A stretch of DNA of 64,000 nucleotides, taken from assembly GCF_000002425.4 (NCBI RefSeq), contig NC_037263.1, positions 12,604,733 to 12,668,732 of the forward strand. The letters run 5' to 3'. Shown piece by piece: positions 25,605-37,681 of the stretch. The notes below the pieces were generated by a model. The model was not told the origin of the DNA. It ran no database searches and was given only the letters and a program-made list of their open reading frames with translations. Position numbers and translations under genes: made by a program. The stretch is from Physcomitrium patens. Lineage: Eukaryota; Streptophyta; Bryopsida; Funariales; Funariaceae. Numbering within the stretch: position 1 is the stretch's first letter; every line of letters starts with the position of its first letter.

Positions 25605-27137
25605 ATTGATGTTGGGACAAAAGCCCTTAATGTCTACAAAAGAGTCTATTCTTTCTTGGTTGTTTTTGTCTTGAAAAGATAACATTCATAGGGAGAGATT
25701 TTTGGAGTTTCAAATTTGCGAATTAAAGAGATTTCTTGAAGATCATCAAATTGCTATAGAGAGGCTTAAGGCTATAAGATTGAACAACATTGAGAGGTTT
25801 AATAAAATTTATCAATTGAGGCCTAAGCCAAGTAAAGAAGGTGATTGGATTTTGATTTATGATAGTAATTTGATGCACTAATATTCTATTCTTTGTAAGT
25901 TTGTATGGCATTGGTTTAGACCCTATGTGGTAGTTGAAGTACATGAAAATGTAACTTATTCTCTTCGAGAGTTAGATGGAATATCATTGAAGAAAATGAT
26001 TGTAAGATACAAATTAAAGCCTTCAAGTGACGAGTTGAGATGAAATATGTGAAATATTTAGAGATTTTTGAGCCTCAATATTTAAATCAATGATTAGAAA
26101 GTGATAGGGCTCCTAAAGACTTTGAATCTGATGATGAAGGTATTACGATCTAATTCTTTGGCACATACAAGGATATGTGCAGGTTTAAAAGAGGTAAGTA
26201 TTATAATATACTTAATTTAAATGCATCAAAGATATTTAAAAGGTAATTAATTTTACTTGTAGGAGGAGGAGGAATATAATCCTAATACATTTAAAAATTT
26301 GAATAGAATTTAGAATATGAAATTATTATCTTAAATAGATTATTTGAACCTGAGGGTATTATCTTTTTGGATAGATATCCAACTCTATAGTAATTTAAGA
26401 TGGATATTACAAGGAGGTTAGAAATAGGAATTTTTGGTATCAAAGGTTTTTATTTTTTATTATTTTTTATTATTTTTTTGAGAGGTTGAAGTTCAAAATG
26501 AGTGAAAAAAGAGGACCGCTAGAAATTTTTGACAAGGACAAGATTTAAGCCTAGTTTGAGATTTTGAAGGCCATTTATGGAATTTTTATTTTTTTATTTT
26601 TCAAGTTTATGGAAAGTTAGATCGTGTTGTTAGCTCTCCAATAAGCTATAGTATACAAAAAATGGAGCTATGAAGAAGGAGAACTATGCAAATTTGTAAG
26701 AATTTTTGAGTGACAATATTCAAGAGTAGTTAGGAATTTCTATGCCACTTCTTATAGATATGGATTTTGAGGCAACATTTGGAGGAAGTGGCCATTTATT
26801 TTCCTCTTTGGTTTGGCTCTTATTTTTTTAAGATTTTATTTATGGACTTAAATAATTTGAAGTTTGTAGCTTGAATTTAACTCAATAAGCTAAACTTTTT
26901 TTAGATTGAATTAATAATAAGTGAGTTATAGATATTTTAATAAGATGAGATTTGGATTTAAAATTTGAATAAAGAATTAGATATATCTTGGTATAAGAAA
27001 GAAATTAGTCTAAATTTTGTACTTAGCCTTTGGCTATCTTTTTACACTTGACTTCATTTGACTAACATTGTATTTTTTAAAACCTACATGTAATCAAAGA
27101 CCTTGTGTTCTTTTGAAGAAGCTTGTCCTCTTGACAA
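25605..27137 (+). mobile_element. Fragment of an E-type gypsy element (integrase C-terminus and 3' region) inside copy C
   Basis: Plus-strand wording at about 25737-26040 (IERLKAI, LRPKPSKEGDWILIYDSN, HWFRPYVVVEVHENVTYSL) parallels element E at 56590-56870 (LKRLKRVRL, LRPKAIGEDDWILVYDSS, HWFGSYVITIVHDNTTYSL). The rest, about 26100-27137, is AT-rich with no counterpart found elsewhere in the window. GyA sequence resumes at about 27138. Borders are approximate; broken. Confidence 0.65.
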
Positions 27138-27445
27138 CATGTTTGATATTTCTACCTAGAAAGAGAGTGTTGATATTTGGTGATTTTATTGGAAGTAGAA
27201 ACAACTCTTGTTGGTCTTATACATATTTTATTTGAAAGAAGTTATGAAGGTCTCAATAATGAACAAATAGTAGGGTGGTCTTTCTATCCTAAAATGGAAT
27301 ATTATTGATGGTTGAGAGGACCTATAAATTATTTTTGAAGAAAACAAAGATCAATATATGTGGCAAATACAATTCTATGCATCTTAGACTTTGTCAATAT
27401 ATAATTACCGCTTCTTGTGGAACTCATCTTTAAAAAGAGAGATAA

Positions 27446-27992
27446 TATCATAGATATATATTTACTATTATTGCTACCTAAATAATATAAATAGATAGAA
27501 GTAGGTAAAAATAAATTAATTTCATAATATCTTATAAAAAAGCTTTTTAGAAGCTTTAAAGATGTTGATTTGACTTTCTATGTCTTTGTAGTTGACTGAT
27601 AGGTTAGAAACTTAGTCAACAAATTAACCATATACTATACATGTTAATAGCTTAAAAAATAAGTTAACTATGTATTGCCTAAATAGAAGATTTTTTTTGC
27701 AAGTTAAGATACATGTCATGTAAAGTCAATATATTTTGGAGGTCCTATAGAATACCATCTCTTAGCTCCTAAGTGGATAGTATATATAGAAGTAAGAATG
27801 AAGCCTTCTAAGCTCTTGTTAATTCTTTTTTTATTTTTAGTCTAATTTGAATAAGTCTCTAATTTTCTTATTATTTGGCAATAGCTATTCTAATTTCATT
27901 TTCATATACATACTTTTTTATTTCTATTTTGTCATATTTTTTTAAAAAAAATCATTTATTTATTTATTTTTATCAATTTTTTATCCTTAATA
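27446..27992 (+). repeat. GyA copy C right LTR
   Basis: Starts TATCATAGATATATATTTAC and follows the GyA LTR (GATAGAAGTAGGTAAAAATAAATTAATTT, the AAGCTTT block near 27540, GGAGGTCCTATAGAATACC) to near 27992. Copy A2 gag resumes afterwards. Confidence 0.78.
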
Positions 27993-30466
27993 CTTGATGG
28001 ATTTATTCAAGTTGGAATTATAGATGCACTTCTATTTGGGAGTGCTCTCTTTTAATTTATATTTTTTGTAGAAAAAGATTCACAACTCTTTTATGATCTC
28101 AATTCATTCTTAGAAGTCTTTATTACTACATTTGAAAAAAAAAGATCAAAAAAGAATAGGAGAGACCAAACTCTTATATTTACAACAAGAATCATATTTA
28201 GCCACTATATATGCTATAAAATTCTAAAATCTTATTTGTAACTTGGATTGAAATAATAAAATACTCATCAATCAATTTTGATATAGATTAAAAAATAACA
28301 TCAAAGATTCATTATTGACAATGTTGAGAGTAGATTCATTTGAGCATTTTATTATTCAAGCCATTATATGTATTAATCAATTCTTTGAAAGATGCTAAAA
28401 ATAAAGATTTGATTGAAGAGGTACAATTTATTTATGGCAAGAATTTCTAATTTTTTAAAAGTTTATTTTATCAAGGCCAAAACTTATATAAATTAACATT
28501 GTATATTTCAAATTTCTTATTAAGTAAGAAAAGACTCAACATCACCAAGAAGAATTGTACTTTTATTGTGAAAAACCTTAAGATATTGCCTAACATTATT
28601 TTAAAAAGTAACATAATCATAAAATGAAGAACATAGTTATTATAGAAGATGAAGTGTTAGATAACAAGTTTTTGTAGTTACAATAGGAATCATATGGCTA
28701 AAATCTTGCATAAGTTCTAATAATGGTTTTATTCTTTCTTCAGATACCTCACCTTATTTTATAATAGAATTTTATTTAGAATAAAAGAACATAAAGTCTT
28801 TATCTTATTAGATTCAAGAACCTGAGCTTCTTTGTAGACAAAGCCTTTGTTAAAAAACCAGAAATATTTTTAGTTAAGAAAAATAAATCCTTATATTTAA
28901 AAATCATAGATAGTCATTTATTGTCCTTTGAAGATGTTATTCATAAAATAGTTCCATTAGATATAGCAACTAAAGATCATGATAGCTTATTAATATTTAA
29001 TATAATTAAATCTCCTTTTAACCTAATTATTTTAGGATTATTATGGCTAAAGAAGTACAACCTTCAAATACACTAGATTTCTTATAACCTTGGTTTTTTT
29101 TTATAATTTAGCCTAAGATCTTGCTTGTCAAGTAGAAATCCATAAATCTAAGATATCCAAAACCTTATGAATAGGTGTAAGAACTTCCATACATGTTGCA
29201 AATAAATGGTCAACTTTTGCTATATATTCCATACCTATTTTTAATAGTGAAAGATTTTAAGTGGCATTTCAAGTCAATATCAAGATTATCAAGATGTTTT
29301 TTAGAAAAAATATGTACATATTCTTTTACAACATCATCTCTATAACTATTCTATTGATCTTTTAAAAAGATCTCAACCACTATTAAGACCAATCTATAGC
29401 TTATTATAAAACAAGCTAATTGTATTCAAAGAATATATTGATAAAGTCTTAGTTAAGAAATTTATTTGCCATTCTAGATCTCCAATATAGATTCCTATCT
29501 TATTTGTAAAGAAGAAAGATGAAACTTTGCAAATGTATATGGATTATTGAGGATTCAAGAAGAACATCAACAAAAATAGATATATTTTATTTTTTATTTC
29601 AGCACTTTTTTATCAACTTAATCAAGCAAAGGTCTATACAAAAATAGATCTGTAAAGAGTATATAACTTATTATCTATTAAAAAAAATGAATGAAAAATT
29701 ATGTTTTAAACTAAGTAAAATGATTATAAATATAATGTCATATTTTTTTGAATACACAAATATATTAGTTGCTTTTCAAAATCTAATAAATGATGTCTTT
29801 TGTAAATTTTTTAATAATTTTATTATTTTTTTATCTAAATAATATTTTTATTTATTCCAAGAATACAAAAAAGAATAATTTTTATATTTTTTATGTGTTA
29901 AAAAAACTAAAAAATGCACGATTATAAGCTAAGATGAAAAATTGTGTATTTTAAACTATATAAGTTGACTTTCTAGGATACATCATTTCAAACAATGGTC
30001 CTATAATAGATCCTAAAAAGTCCAAACTATCATAGATTCAATGATTGCAAAAATGATTAAAGATGTGTAATGTTTTTTGAAATTTATCAATTATTTTTAA
30101 ATTTTTAATAAAAAAAATCTCAAATTATAGCTCCTCATAAATATTTGACCTATAAAGACAAATTTAGATAGAGTAAAGAAGCTAGAATTTCTTTTAAAGC
30201 TTTGAAGATAATATTTAGTTTTATATCAATCTTATTTTAAGTTGACTTTATAAAGGCATATTTATAGAAACATAATATCAAACTTTATTGTGTGTAGGTG
30301 TTGTCACAAATGGAAGCAAACAACAAGCTCTACCTGGTAGCTTTCTATTCTAAAAAAATTTTAGTAGCTATAATCAATATCGACATCTACAATAAAAAAC
30401 TTCTTGCAATCATGGATTTATTTCAAGAATGGCATCAATATCTAAAAGGTGCTTTTAATCCTATTA

Positions 30467-30505
<39 letters not shown>

Positions 30506-31922
30506 GAATCTCTAGTATTTTATATCAACACATGTTTTGAATTGTTGCCAATTCTATTAGAACATATTTTTATTGAGATTTGATTTTAAGATCATTTATT
30601 GAGCTAAAAAATAAAAAAATTAATTACATGCCCTTTTAAGACATTTTTACCTTATACTCAAAGAAAGAGATGCATCATTTGATCAACAAAGAAAAATTAT
30701 CTTGAAGTTGAAGCATTTTCATTTTTGAACAATAAAATCAATATTGACTATTAATTCAATTTTTTTTTAAAAGCTCAACCAAGTATGTTCTTTGATCTTC
30801 TTGTTCATAATATTAAGAATAATTCTTCTAAGTCTTATGATACTTCTAAGTTCAAGTTCAAAAATAATTTAATCTAATTTGAAAAGTAATAATATATATT
30901 TTAGAAAACAAAAGATAATTTTATATTCTTTAAGCTTATCATGACTCTTTAATAGCCACACATTTTAGATATAAGATTTTGGAGAAAATATCTAAAGATT
31001 TTTAATGGCTTCAAATATAGAGGGCAATCAAAGACTTTGTACGATTGTGTGATGTTTGTTCAAGATCAAAAACTCTTTGTTATCAAGTTCATTAATTTCT
31101 TCAATCATTACCTATTCTAAAACAATCATGGTCTTTTGTTTCTATGGATTTTATCATTAATCTTCTAGTATCAAGTTCTTATGATTCTATATTTGTGATA
31201 TTAAATTATTTTATTAAGATGGCATATTTTGTTCTATATACAAAATTTATTACAAGTAAAAAAATAATTAAGTTTTTTTTTAACATCTATCATTATCATG
31301 GATTGCTCAAAGATATTATATTAAATAAGAGGATTTAATTTTTATTAAGATTTTAGAGAATTTTTTTTAAGATTTTAAAGGTGGATATAAATTTATCTTT
31401 TATTTTTCATCTTCAAGTCAATAGATAAAAAAAGAAAATAAACCAAGTTTTGAAAGTAGTATTTAGAATATATCATCAACTACTAATAAGATGATTAGAT
31501 AATTCTTTTTCCATTGATAAAGTTTTCTTATAATAACATGATATATTCTTTTATGTAATAAACTTTTTTTTTATTCATTAAAGTTATCATCTCCAACTTG
31601 ATGCTTTTGACATTATAAAAGTTATTAATCTTAAGGCAAAAGATTTAAAAAATTCTTTATTTGAGCTACATACAAGAATGAAGGCATAATTATAAGAACC
31701 TTAAGAATAACAAAAAATTAATGATGATGCCTATAGCAAGAAGCAACCTCAATTACACGTTAGTAATAAAGTATAGTTATTTTATTGCAATATCAAGACT
31801 AGTTGCCCTAATGACAAGTTGGATTACCATAATTTTAGATTATTTTTTATTTGTAGAAAAATTAATCTAGTTACTTATTGATTACTTCTATCAAAGTCTA
31901 TTAAGGTTCATCCTATATTTTA
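27993..31922 (+). pseudogene. GyA copy A2 gag end, protease, RT, RNase H and integrase remnants
   Basis: Follows copies A and D in order: gag (about 28290-28690, knuckle-like group near 28550-28620), protease-like region (about 28740-29060), RT (about 29290-30240), RNase H (30298-30660, readable as LVAFYSKKILVA and IYNKKLLAIMDLFQEWHQYLKGA), and integrase (about 30990-31880, with a core piece readable at 31144-31338). Strongly AT-shifted and broken many times. Confidence 0.75.
30469..30501. repeat. (AT)n microsatellite
   Basis: About 16 AT units inside the RNase H remnant of copy A2. No counterpart in copies A or D, so the expansion happened after insertion. Confidence 0.9.
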
Positions 31923-33410
31923 TGTTCTTGTATTACATGAAGTCTTGCTTCAGAATGCATTGAGCACTTGGTTGTAGAAGGTAGAAGGAAAATTGTAATA
32001 ATAAGATCCTAATAACTCTAATAGAATCCTAAATTAACTCCAATAAAATCTTAATAATACTAATCGATCTTTAATTAAATCCAAAAGAAATCTTAAAGAA
32101 ATTATAAAAAAAAATATGAAAAAATCCTAAATTCTTTTTAAAGAAATTGTAAAGAAATCATGAAGAAATAATAAGTAGACCTTAAAGAACTCCTAAAGAA
32201 AACCAAAAGAAATTGACAAGAAATCCTAAAGAGATATTAGAGAAACCTTAAATAAATCTTAACCAAATCTTAACCAAATCCTATTTTAGTCCTAATTGAA
32301 ATCTTAATGGAACTTAATTAAATCCTAGATCAAATTCTAACAAAATTCTAAACCAAATCCTAGACAAATTAACCTAATTCTAGGACATTTAAGAACCTCA
32401 ATATCTATCAATTTTACTATTGATCTTGCTTAAGATTTTATACACCTTTTAAAAACTAAATTAGCAATAAGTACACAAAATTTGAAGAAGATCTAACTTA
32501 TCAAATGGAAGATCAATCCTAAATTTTGCTTGGGTGTTGGCCAACCTTCTATGAAATCTGAATGTTGAACTTCTACTACCAATATCTCCTTCTTGAACTA
32601 ATAAATTGCTTTCAAAATTTATTTAAACTATTGAAAATCAAGTCTAGATTCTATATAAAAAAATTCACTTCAATCCAATTGATAAAGTGCTAAAGTTCTT
32701 AAAAATATTCACTAACCTTTAAATTCTAATTTTTGAGACCTTAATCTACAAAATCCTTCACACACACCAATCTAATTGTTTGATTGACTTCAAAATTTGC
32801 ATACAGATTTACAATTAATACAACAACATTTTATCCAAAATTTACTTGTGTATATACTACAAAATTCTAGAGATCCTCAATTTTATAAACATAACTTTAG
32901 TTTTTAAAATCTAATCTAATCAAAAACATTACTAACTTTGAAAATTCTCCAAAAACTGAATATTAACTTCATTGATATAAAACCAATGCTCAAAAATTTC
33001 TTTACAAGTTTTCTCTAAAATTACACTTTTTAATCTACCAAAGAATCCTAGAATCACCATAGGTGTGTGGTTTTGTGCCTTGGGATCTGATTTTGACCCA
33101 TATTGACAATTAGTCCTCTTTGGATATCAATATTTGATAAATTGAGATAATTTTTATTTAAACCTATTGATAAATTTCTTCTAAATATGTCTATATCAAT
33201 TACTTATTTTATTTATTTTGATTTGAGGTATTTATGTCTCTATAAAGTAAATAGAAGCCTCTTCTCTAAAAGACAATATTAAGACTAAACATTTTATTAC
33301 CTTCTTATCATTTATCCTTATTTTTTTACTACATCTTTCTATTAGATTCTTCTATAACAATATCCATGTTTTCATTTTTCACCATTAAGTCATATTACTA
33401 TATAACAACG
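31923..33410 (-). repeat. Long solo LTR (LTR-L), reverse copy 2
   Basis: Runs from TTGTATTACATGAAGTCTTGC to CATATTACTATATAACAAC, in the same order as the reverse copies at 15921 and 57674, including the CCTAAATC/AACCAAATC-rich centre near 32220-32380. It splits the integrase C-terminus of copy A2. Left border approximate. Confidence 0.74.
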
Positions 33411-34280
33411 TGTTTCTTTTTGAACTATATAAGACAATGAATATCTCAAGAAGAAGACAAATATCACCTCTTCTTGTAGAAGTGGATAATAATCAAGAGT
33501 TTGATATAGAAGAAGTCTTAGATTTAAGATAATGCCAAAATAGATTAAAATATCTTATTTGTTGGTATGGATGTGATATTAATAAATACACATAGAAAAT
33601 TAAAGAATCTTATAAATATAAAAATAATTAAAAATAAAATTAATTCTTTTCATTGATGACATCCATCATCCATTAAAATCAAGATGAAAAATACCAAATC
33701 TTTACTTTAAAAGAAACATAATTTAGAAATAATAGAATTCTACCTTCTATCTTTATTTGTAATTTTTGTATATTTGTAGTATTAAGATGGAGAACCAAAA
33801 ACCAACAGTTTCAATTCAAGAGCTATAACTTATTAACTTATTTGATAAAACATTATAATTGTCGTAGCCTTCAAGACAATGTAGTAGAAATGACGATCTT
33901 TAAGAATGACATGTTCTTCTTTAAATAAATGATAAAATACAATACATATGATATTACAACTTTGAAAAAGAGTCTTGATGTTTGGTGATTTTATTGGAGG
34001 TATGAACAACTCTTGATAGTATTCAAAATATTTTATTTGAAAAGAGTTATGAAGTCTTCAACTATGATCAAATAACAAGGTTATCTTCTTGTCTTAGTAT
34101 AGGATATTATCAATAGATAAGAAGATCTATTATCTACCTTAACAAAAAAAAACAAAAAAAAAAAAAACCAAAACAAAAACAAAAATCAGAGTATGTGACA
34201 AATCTAATTTGTTGCATTTTCAACTTTATCAACATATAATGATTGTTCTTTATAGAACTCATTCTTAAAAGAGGAGGTAA
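33411..34280 (+). mobile_element. GyA copy A2 chromodomain remnant and 3' tail
   Basis: 33411-33700 parallels the chromodomain-type tail of copy D (62540-62800). 33700-34280 parallels the non-coding tail of copy A (11600-12177). An A-rich tract, about 34139-34190, is peculiar to this copy. Confidence 0.7.
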
Positions 34281-34808
34281 TGTCACCAACATACATATTT
34301 ATCTAGATAAGAAGTGTTAGATAGAAGATAAAGGTAGGTAGATTTGATATTATCTTGAGACAAAGCTTCTTAAAAGCTTTTTAGATGTGTGTTTGACTTT
34401 TTATATTTATAGTTGATTGATAGGTTAAAAACTTAGCTTACAAGTTAGCTATGTATTGCACATGTAGATAGCTTCTAATACAAGTTAATCATGTGGCGTG
34501 CAAATTGAAAATCTGTCTTATAAGTTAAGACATATGTCTTATAAATTAAACACATATTGGAGGTCCAATAGAATGTCGCTATGTAGCTTATAATTAAATA
34601 GTATATATAGAAATAAGAATGAAGCCTACTTTACTCTTATGAGTGCATTTTTAGTCATTGGTCTCATTCTCAAACTTTTTAGTCTTCTTATCTTTAATAA
34701 TGGCCATTCTAGTCTAATATTCTATTATTTTAAAGTGATTTTTTTGTCTTTTTGAATGACATAAGAATTTATTGATCTTTTAGTTTTTTGAAATTTATAT
34801 CCTTGACA
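34281..34808 (+). repeat. GyA copy A2 right LTR (528 bp)
   Basis: Starts TGTCACCAACATACAT and ends ATCCTTGACA, with the inverted TGTCA/TGACA ends of the family. Its wording (GATAAGAAGTGTTAGATAGAAGATAAAGG) is shared with 14457-14600, which pairs the two LTRs of this copy. Confidence 0.8.
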
Positions 34809-35285
34809 ATGATTCAACGAAGCTTTGCACTTGAAGTCTTAGAATTTTTTGACATAAAAAATTAGACTTTGCAATAATACTAATGTAGCAAAATTTAAAG
34901 GTCACAATCAACATAAATAATGCATCTTATGATTTCACATATTATAGGTCAATAGTGGGATAGTTGTACTATTTTACTTACAATAGATTTGACATCTTTA
35001 TAATGGTAGGCATATGCTCATGGTTCTTCACTTCTTTCAACAATCACATCTTACATTGTTAAAACAAATTGTCTAGTATATTAAGTATATATCAAATTTT
35101 AGAATCCTATATCTATCGTATCCATCACAAACATCACAAGTTTTTTCGATATTGATTAGATTGGAGACATGATGGATAAACATTGAATAATGGATATTAC
35201 TTTCACTATTAATTTTAGCTCAATCATATGGCTTCTTGAGAAGCAAGCGATTGTAGGCATGAATTCTCTTGAATCCAAATATATG
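34809..35285. other. Unassigned AT-rich stretch
   Basis: Nothing recognised: no long open frame, no match to the other repeats in the window. It is the target into which copy A2 inserted. Confidence 0.4.
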
Positions 35286-35784
35286 TATAATGGACATATG
35301 TATTTATTTCAATAATTACTTATATGATTAGATAGAAGTAAATATAAATTAATTTCATAATATATTCTAAAAAAGCTTGTATTTGTAGTTGATTAGTAGG
35401 TTAAAAACTTGATTAACAAGTTAATCATGCATAATATGTGTTGATAGCTTGTAGAACAGGCTAATAATATAGTGAACATATAGAAAAATTGCCTTGCAAG
35501 TTAAGACATGTGTTTTGCAAAGTCAACATGTATTGGAGATTCTATAGAATATTATTATGTTGCTCATAGTTAGATAGTATATATGGAAGCAAGAATAAAG
35601 CTTTTTTCACTCTTGTTAATGCCTTTCTAATCTTTAGTCTTATTTCAAGTCTTTTTAGTCTTCTTGTCTTTAGTAATAGCCATTCTAATTCAATATATTA
35701 TCATCTTTGAGTAATTTCTTAGTCTTTTTGAGTGACACAAGAATGTATTGAGAATTTCTTTCTTTGAGATTTATGTTCTTGACA
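35286..35784 (+). repeat. GyA solo LTR with exact 5-bp target duplication
   Basis: Starts TATAATGGACATATG and ends TTCTTGACA. It follows the GyA LTR from end to end in 499 bp and no internal sequence adjoins either side. ATATG at 35281-35285 is repeated exactly at 35785-35789. This is the product of recombination between the two LTRs of a former full element, and it confirms the LTR borders used for the family. Confidence 0.85.
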
Positions 35785-36600
35785 ATATGTTACTATCCAC
35801 CCTATCAAAAAAAGCAACTTTGCTTACCATACTAACCAAAGATTTTGGTCTTCAATTTACACAACTTGTCTAAAGTTATTGCAATAATAAAGGCAATATC
35901 CAAATATCAATGAATCTTGATATAAATCCCTTGATAAAACATAGAAGTATACAATATCATTTCATATGCAAGAAGATAGAAATCAAGAAGATTATTTTCA
36001 AATATATACCTTCATTCAAAATATGTTACCAATATCTTTACAAAGTCTTTGGAAGGACTCTTTAAAAAATATGGAGCAATTCTAAATCTTATGTCCTATA
36101 TTTAAACTTTGTAATTCAAACCTCACAACCAAAATTGATTCACCTATTATTTTGAGCATCTTAAAGAAACTACAAATCCTCACCTTTTGCTTGATACTTT
36201 GCATCTATTTGTTGTTACAATAGAAATACTTTGATTAAGTTGTCCCACTTATTGGTAGTTATTGAGACAATACATCTAAACAACTCTTCTTTATTAATTT
36301 CTATAGCTAATTTCTTATCACCATCCTCAACTAGCCACCTTCTCCAATCTTTACACATTCCTTGCAATAGGTGCAACAATTTTAGCACATCATTACCAAA
36401 CTTAGGCTTCTTGATAAAATTATGAGCCATTAACCTTGTCACCACAACTTTTGACACTTCAAACAAAAATTGGGCTACTACTCTTCACTCCTCAATTGCT
36501 TTTTAAAGTATCAATTCCTCTGCCATAAACACCTTCACCTCCTTCTCAACTTTTCTTCTCACTACTTTTGTTTTGTTTTGTTTTGTTTTTGTTTTTCTGC
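35785..36600. other. Unassigned AT-rich stretch at the left edge of the host island
   Basis: Contains an 83-codon open stretch on the minus strand (36466-36215, GNDVLKLLHLLQGMCKDWRR) that I do not recognise. It has no neighbours with which to form a gene. A TTTTG microrepeat lies near 36565-36595 and marks the change to balanced base composition. Confidence 0.4.
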
Positions 36601-37681
36601 TCTAAAATTAATCATGCAGGTTGTACCATTGCTCAAGCACGACGGAGATGCAGGCGCACGTTATTTCTCAGCTCTTGAGTAATTGGGAAATAACTCCTCT
36701 CAAAACTGATAGACCAGTTCGTCATTCATGAACCTTTGTGAATCATATTGACAGCTCTCCATGCTCCAATGCAAGCTGCGGCTCCTACATCAATGGAACA
36801 AGAACACCTGACCAAATCTAGGACAATTTCATCAACACCCAAGAAATCTATGTCTTGGCCAAGTGTCGTATTAGGAAAAAAATCGGTCTATGACTGCTTG
36901 GTAGGTTCATCCCAGAACTTTTCGTTAAGGGCAATTTTGCAGAGCATCTTCTCTCATGAACTAGACATATCCTTTTGAAAAATGTCGATTCTGTGAGCAC
37001 TGCCGGCAACATACCTCGTGTTCCAAATGTAATATAGCCTCAACGCGGTGCAGTTGACAGATTCTATTCAAACTCGCATGCAGATTCGATCACGAAGTCT
37101 CCAAGGGCAATATTCTGAAAGCACAACACCATGGATTGTGTCCGGAATGCTAAAGGCTGCTGTAATATTAGCCGCCAGATGGACGACGCAGCACTTGCAT
37201 CGAGAACGTCCGAAAATGTCACAGGATTTTTGAACGTTTGAAACAAATTGGTCTAACCGGGGACAACCCGTCAACACAACTTGTGATGTCGAGAAGTTGA
37301 GCTGCAAATTCGGGGATGTTACGTGATTGCTTGAGAAACCTGTGAAATGCTTGCAGGTCATACGACATCCCGAAGCATGTCTTACTTGAAATCGGAATTT
37401 GATATGCAAGACCTAGGTGATAGAAACGTCTGCCTGGCGGCGCCAGCTTATCCAGAATCCTACCCTCATGTAGAAACTAGAAATTCTTAACTGGGTCATG
37501 GGTCTACGCGTGTGGGCATGGCTTTGAATCCAGCGGGAGATATATCTCCATCCACATTTGAACTTCATCGTGAACGACAAACCGTAGGTGCCGCAGAACT
37601 GTCAACGAACGTCGTCGATCTCGATGCGTAGTTTACCGAGTGTGGAAGGCAACCTCGATCCTTGCAGGAATAGCTTCGACG
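36601..37681. other. Upstream region of the PRPP synthetase gene
   Basis: Base composition is clearly less AT-rich than the flanking repeats. It should hold the promoter and 5' UTR of the gene starting at 37682, but no convincing TATA box or transcription start is visible. Overlapping minus-strand open stretches at 37064-37409 (for example SIWRLILQQPLAFRTQSMVL) are not recognised. Confidence 0.4.

Larger units (their letters stand above)
18118..27992 (+). mobile_element. GyA copy C, nested in copy A2 gag
   Basis: Whole GyA element in outline. Left LTR 18118-20003 (interrupted), primer region near 20035, gag 20215-21239, protease 22690-22921, assembly gap, RT/RNase H/integrase 23022-25330, chromodomain tail to 25604, 3' tail 27138-27445, right LTR 27446-27992. 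It carries three later insertions (18178-19521, 21240-22679, 25605-27137). It is strongly decayed and AT-shifted relative to copies A and D. Several dozen lesions. Confidence 0.82.
14457..34808 (+). mobile_element. GyA copy A2, outer element of a nested stack
   Basis: Very old GyA element. Its left LTR is 14457-17504 (interrupted), gag lies at 17505-18117 and 27993-28690, protease, RT, RNase H and integrase at about 28700-31922, chromodomain tail at 33411-33700 and right LTR at 34281-34808. Flanks ATAAT (14452-14456) and ATGAT (34809-34813) differ by one transition and look like the 5-bp target duplication. It contains an F-type repeat, two reverse long LTRs and the complete copy C. Several dozen lesions; inactive. 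Confidence 0.8.

Noticed and set aside
34139-34190. Poly(A) tail of a LINE, SINE or processed copy
   Set aside because: The A-rich tract lies inside the 3' tail of GyA copy A2, with family sequence on both sides and no target duplication; a local expansion is simpler.
36215-36466. 83-codon minus-strand open stretch
   Set aside because: Reads like protein but matches no family I know, and no splice partners were found; noted only in the region description.
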